7,682 bases of DNA. Source: Candidatus Krumholzibacteriia bacterium (GTDB lineage: Bacteria > Krumholzibacteriota > Krumholzibacteriia > LZORAL124-64-63). This document shows positions 6,295-7,682 of the stretch, one piece after another. Position 1 is the stretch's first letter. Each line of letters begins with the position of its first letter. The stretch spans positions 1 to 7,682 of the forward strand of contig JACZKN010000011.1 in NCBI GenBank assembly GCA_014859985.1. The letters run 5' to 3'. The notes beneath the pieces are model-generated. The model worked only from the letters and a program-made list of their open reading frames with translations, made no database searches and was not told the origin of the DNA. Made by a program: the position numbers and the translations under genes.

Positions 6295-6324
6295 TTGACC
6301 GCTGCCCATCATATATGCGACTAT
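6295..6324 (+). promoter_or_regulatory. Candidate promoter of the cupin-fluC-DUF190 group
   Basis: TTGACC (6295-6300) is followed after 18 bases by GACTAT (6319-6324), with TG at 6316-6317 just upstream. The spacer includes the palindrome CATATATG (6310-6317). This begins the most AT-rich stretch of the window (about 6305-6368), which is otherwise gene-free. Transcription would start about 40 bases before the cupin ATG. Confidence 0.4.
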
Positions 6325-6370
6325 TTACATCCGGATTCGAACAACTCACCCAAACAGAGGGAAATCACCC

Positions 6371-6757
6371 ATGCGGATCGCCAAGAACGACGTGCCGGTC
6401 AAAATTTCCGTCCCGGGCGCCGTCGCCCGCCAGCAGACCGATTTCGGGGATGCCACCGGGTACGGCAAGATGGGCGGCGAATACTTCTCGCTGGGCGCCG
6501 GCGCGGACATCGCCCCGCTGCTGAAGGGGCTCGAAGGCGACCTTTGCCAGTCTCCCCACTGGGGCTACCTGCTCGCGGGCGCCCTGACCGTCACCTTCGG
6601 CGACGGCACCGTGGACAAGGTCAACGGCGGCGACCTGTTCTACTGGCCTCCCGGCCACACCGTGCGCGCGGACGCCGACGCCGAGATCATCCTGTTCAGT
6701 CCCCAGCACGAGCACACCCTCGTCATCGATCATCTGCGGACCATGATGCAAGGCTGA
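6371..6757 (+). CDS. Small single-domain cupin protein
   Basis: This 128-residue soluble protein is a single cupin beta-barrel. Cupin motif 1 is reduced: the segment CQSPHWGYLLAGALTV (59-74) keeps only one histidine (His63) where the classic motif has HxH and a downstream Glu. Motif 2 is better kept as GGDLFYWPPGH (86-96) with the P-x-G-x-H-like turn and His96. The end FSPQHEHTLVIDH (109-121) adds three histidines. The pattern 'PHWGYLL-G-L-x-V ... Y-PPGH ... E-x-x-FSP' recurs in uncharacterised cupins annotated only as cupin-domain proteins. It may bind a metal with fewer ligands or act as a non-enzymatic ligand binder; the substrate is unknown. AGAGGG (6356-6361) lies nine bases before the ATG. 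The fluC gene follows after 66 bases, so co-transcription is possible but not certain. Confidence 0.85.
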   Translation: MRIAKNDVPVKISVPGAVARQQTDFGDATGYGKMGGEYFSLGAGADIAPLLKGLEGDLCQSPHWGYLLAGALTVTFGDGTVDKVNGGDLFYWPPGHTVRADADAEIILFSPQHEHTLVIDHLRTMMQG

Positions 6758-6823
6758 GATCTTGTGCCGCCGTGCCGCCTCTGGCAGACTCGCCCCACTT
6801 CAGGGACGAGGAGGCCCCGCACC

Positions 6824-7198
6824 ATGCCCCAGAAACTCGCACTGCTGGCGGTGGCCGGCGCCCTGGGCACCCTGGCCCGCTACGGCCTGGCCGGCCTGGC
6901 CCAGCGCCTGGGCGCCGGCTTCCCCTGGGGCACCCTGGCGGTGAACCTGGTCGGCTGCTTTTTGGCGGGCCTGCTGTGGACCTTGTTCGAGTCGCGCGTC
7001 GCCGTCGCGCCGCAGACGCGCACCGTGGTGATGGTCGGCTTCCTGGGCGCGTTCACCACCTTCTCGACCCTGATCCTGGAGACGAGCCAGATGTTCGGCG
7101 CCGCCGAGTGGCTGCACGCGACGATGAACGTCGCCCTGCACCTGGGCCTGGGCATGGCGGCCCTGCTGGCCGGCATGGCGCTGGCCCGGGGCATCTGA
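6824..7198 (+). CDS. fluC: Fluoride-specific ion channel FluC (CrcB)
   Basis: This 124-residue, four-helix membrane protein has the normal FluC/CrcB length. It works as a dual-topology homodimer that lets fluoride leave the cytoplasm. Signatures seen are AGALGTLARYGLAG (11-24, with the conserved Arg19), GTLAVNLVGCFLAG (36-49, pore Asn41) and VGFLGAFTTFSTLILE (71-86), which holds the pore phenylalanines and the helix-3 break around the central sodium. The ATG at 6824 is chosen over the in-frame ATG at 6764 because it has GAGGAGG at 6807-6813 region spacing and matches the family N-terminus; the upstream extension is hydrophilic and unlike the family. DUF190 follows 20 bases later, the classic fluoride pair. 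The 66-base gap before it holds a tandem GTGCCGCC repeat (6764-6779) and no fluoride riboswitch. Confidence 0.95.
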   Translation: MPQKLALLAVAGALGTLARYGLAGLAQRLGAGFPWGTLAVNLVGCFLAGLLWTLFESRVAVAPQTRTVVMVGFLGAFTTFSTLILETSQMFGAAEWLHATMNVALHLGLGMAALLAGMALARGI

Positions 7199-7218
7199 CC
7201 GCGTTCAAGGAGGCGACC

Positions 7219-7563
7219 ATGCACCTGCCGCAAGAAGCCAGCCTGCTGCGCATCTTCATCGGCGAGAGCGACAAGGCCGACGGCCGCCCCCTTTACGAGA
7301 CCATCGTAACACGAGCCCGCGCCCGCGGCCTGGCCGGCGCCACCGTCCTGCGGGGCTTCCTGGGCTACGGCGCCAACAGCCGCATCCACACCGCCAAGGT
7401 GCTGCGCCTGTCGTCCGACCTGCCGATCGTGGTGGAGATCGTCGACGCCCCCGACCGCATCGAGGCCTTTTTACCCGAACTGGACGGCCTGATCGGCGAG
7501 GGCCTGGTGACCATCGAGAAGGTGCGGGTGATCACGTACCGGCACGGGGGCGATCCCGGCTAG
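7219..7563 (+). CDS. DUF190 PII-like protein, partner of FluC
   Basis: This 114-residue soluble protein matches the DUF190 family (Pfam PF02641), which has a PII/ferredoxin-like beta-alpha-beta fold. Landmarks are LLRIFIGESDKADGRPLYE (9-27), the glycine segment TVLRGFLGYGANSRIHT (42-58) equivalent to the PII T-loop region, LSSDLPIVVEIVD (64-76), and GLVTIEKVRV (99-108) at the end. Members are repeatedly found beside or fused to CrcB/FluC and are thought to modulate fluoride tolerance, though the mechanism is not established. A perfect AAGGAGG (7207-7213) lies five bases before the ATG, in the 20-base gap after fluC. This is the strongest ribosome-binding site in the window and suggests efficient translation from the shared mRNA. 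Confidence 0.93.
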   Translation: MHLPQEASLLRIFIGESDKADGRPLYETIVTRARARGLAGATVLRGFLGYGANSRIHTAKVLRLSSDLPIVVEIVDAPDRIEAFLPELDGLIGEGLVTIEKVRVITYRHGGDPG

Positions 7564-7568
7564 CGCCC

Positions 7569-7617
7569 GGCCCCCCGTGCTGATTGAAAATCCGATTTTC
7601 AATCGTGCAAGGGGGCC
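7569..7617. repeat. Nested, concentric inverted repeat after DUF190
   Basis: The inner arms GATTGAAAATC (7582-7592) and GATTTTCAATC (7594-7604) are a perfect 11-bp inverted repeat around one base (7593). The outer arms GGCCCCC (7569-7575) and GGGGGCC (7611-7617) are also perfect and share exactly that centre. Six unpaired bases lie on each side between the two layers. GTGC occurs directly at both edges of the inner repeat (7577-7580 and 7605-7608). Five bases separate the DUF190 stop from the outer arm. It could be a terminator, a protein-binding operator or a remnant of a small inserted palindrome. No long T run follows on either strand. Confidence 0.75.
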
Positions 7618-7629
7618 CCCCGGGGGGCC
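7614..7629. terminator. GC-only 16-bp palindrome, possible weak terminator
   Basis: GGCCCCCCGGGGGGCC is a perfect palindrome that can fold as a 6-bp stem with a CCGG loop, followed on the plus strand by GTTTG. The T tract is too short for a strong intrinsic terminator. The position after the last gene of the fluoride group fits a transcription end. It shares bases with the outer right arm of the nested repeat, so the two structures exclude each other. Confidence 0.3.
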
Positions 7630-7631
7630 GT

Positions 7632-7661
7632 TTGACAATCCCCCCGCCGATCCCGTACCTC
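7632..7661 (+). promoter_or_regulatory. Candidate -35/-10 promoter near the right edge
   Basis: TTGACA (7632-7637) is a perfect -35 hexamer. Eighteen bases later TACCTC (7656-7661) is a weak -10. If real, it would start a rightward transcript whose gene lies off-window, and the AT-rich dyad at 7582-7604 would sit directly upstream of it. Confidence 0.25.
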
Positions 7662-7682
7662 ATGCAGCCGGCGCACCCAGCC

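Noticed and set aside
6328..6360. A tRNA T-arm-like GTTCGAATCC on the minus strand
   Set aside because: The flanking bases do not pair as a T-stem beyond one base pair, and no acceptor or anticodon arms can be drawn.
6782..6800. TGGCAGACTC-type -24 element ahead of fluC
   Set aside because: Ten bases after GG the sequence is CC, not GC, and no TTGC is present.
6758..6823. A fluoride riboswitch ahead of fluC
   Set aside because: The gap is short and lacks the conserved pseudoknot-forming segments of the crcB RNA. I see none in 6282-6370 either.
6295..7218. In-frame upstream extension of DUF190 through the cupin and fluC genes
   Set aside because: It reads out of frame through two real genes. 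The AAGGAGG site sets the start at 7219.
7599..7682. A minus-strand frame open from the right edge for 27 codons, ending in TGA inside the dyad
   Set aside because: It could be the end of a convergent gene, but 27 codons are too few to judge. Another minus frame stops at 7660 and would equally fit a gene end.
7662..7682. ATG opening a plus-strand frame at the right edge
   Set aside because: Only seven codons are visible and there is no ribosome-binding site.

Overview
The window is strongly GC-rich, with mostly G or C at third codon positions, tightly packed genes, and Shine-Dalgarno sites of the GGGAG/GAGGAGG/AAGGAGG type. It is chromosomal in character. I see no insertion sequence, phage gene, CRISPR array, tRNA or rRNA. 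Two clues point to an uncultured bacterium of anaerobic or microaerobic habit: a PAS-type sigma-54 activator beside a small NifX/NifB-family protein, a pairing known from anaerobes such as Desulfovibrio, and a lipoprotein made of FN3 domains and a right-handed beta-helix, a style common in FCB-group phyla (Krumholzibacteriota, Eisenbacteria, Latescibacteria and relatives). This placement is an inference and is not proven by any marker gene here.

The left two thirds (1-5159) is transcribed leftward. In transcription order it holds a zinc-type cation diffusion facilitator (5159-4218), a surface lipoprotein with two FN3 domains and a Pmp-like beta-helix (4121-2094), a PAS/AAA+/HTH sigma-54 activator (2006-621), and a NifX/NifB-family iron-molybdenum-cofactor-binding-type protein cut by the left edge (438-1). 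The 182-base gap between the activator and the NifX-like gene carries a good -24/-12 sigma-54 promoter at 490-475. Upstream of it lie two dyads, centred near -119 and -76 relative to the predicted start of transcription, that could be enhancer sites. This looks like a self-contained module: the activator probably switches on the NifX-like gene beside it.

The right third (5358-7563) is transcribed rightward. It holds an AEC-family (auxin efflux carrier-like) permease, a small cupin with a reduced metal-binding motif, a FluC/CrcB fluoride channel, and a DUF190 PII-like protein. FluC and DUF190 sit 20 bases apart and form the well-known fluoride-resistance pair. No fluoride riboswitch is visible in front of them. 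The CDF and AEC genes are divergent across 198 bases that contain weak promoter candidates on both strands.

After the last stop codon there is an unusual nested dyad. An AT-rich perfect 11-bp inverted repeat is enclosed, on exactly the same centre, by a GC-only 7-bp repeat. The outer right arm also belongs to a competing 16-bp GC palindrome. A TTGACA hexamer follows just before the right edge.

No clearly new multi-gene system is evident. The most promising items are the sigma-54/NifX-like regulatory module and the nested dyad after DUF190.
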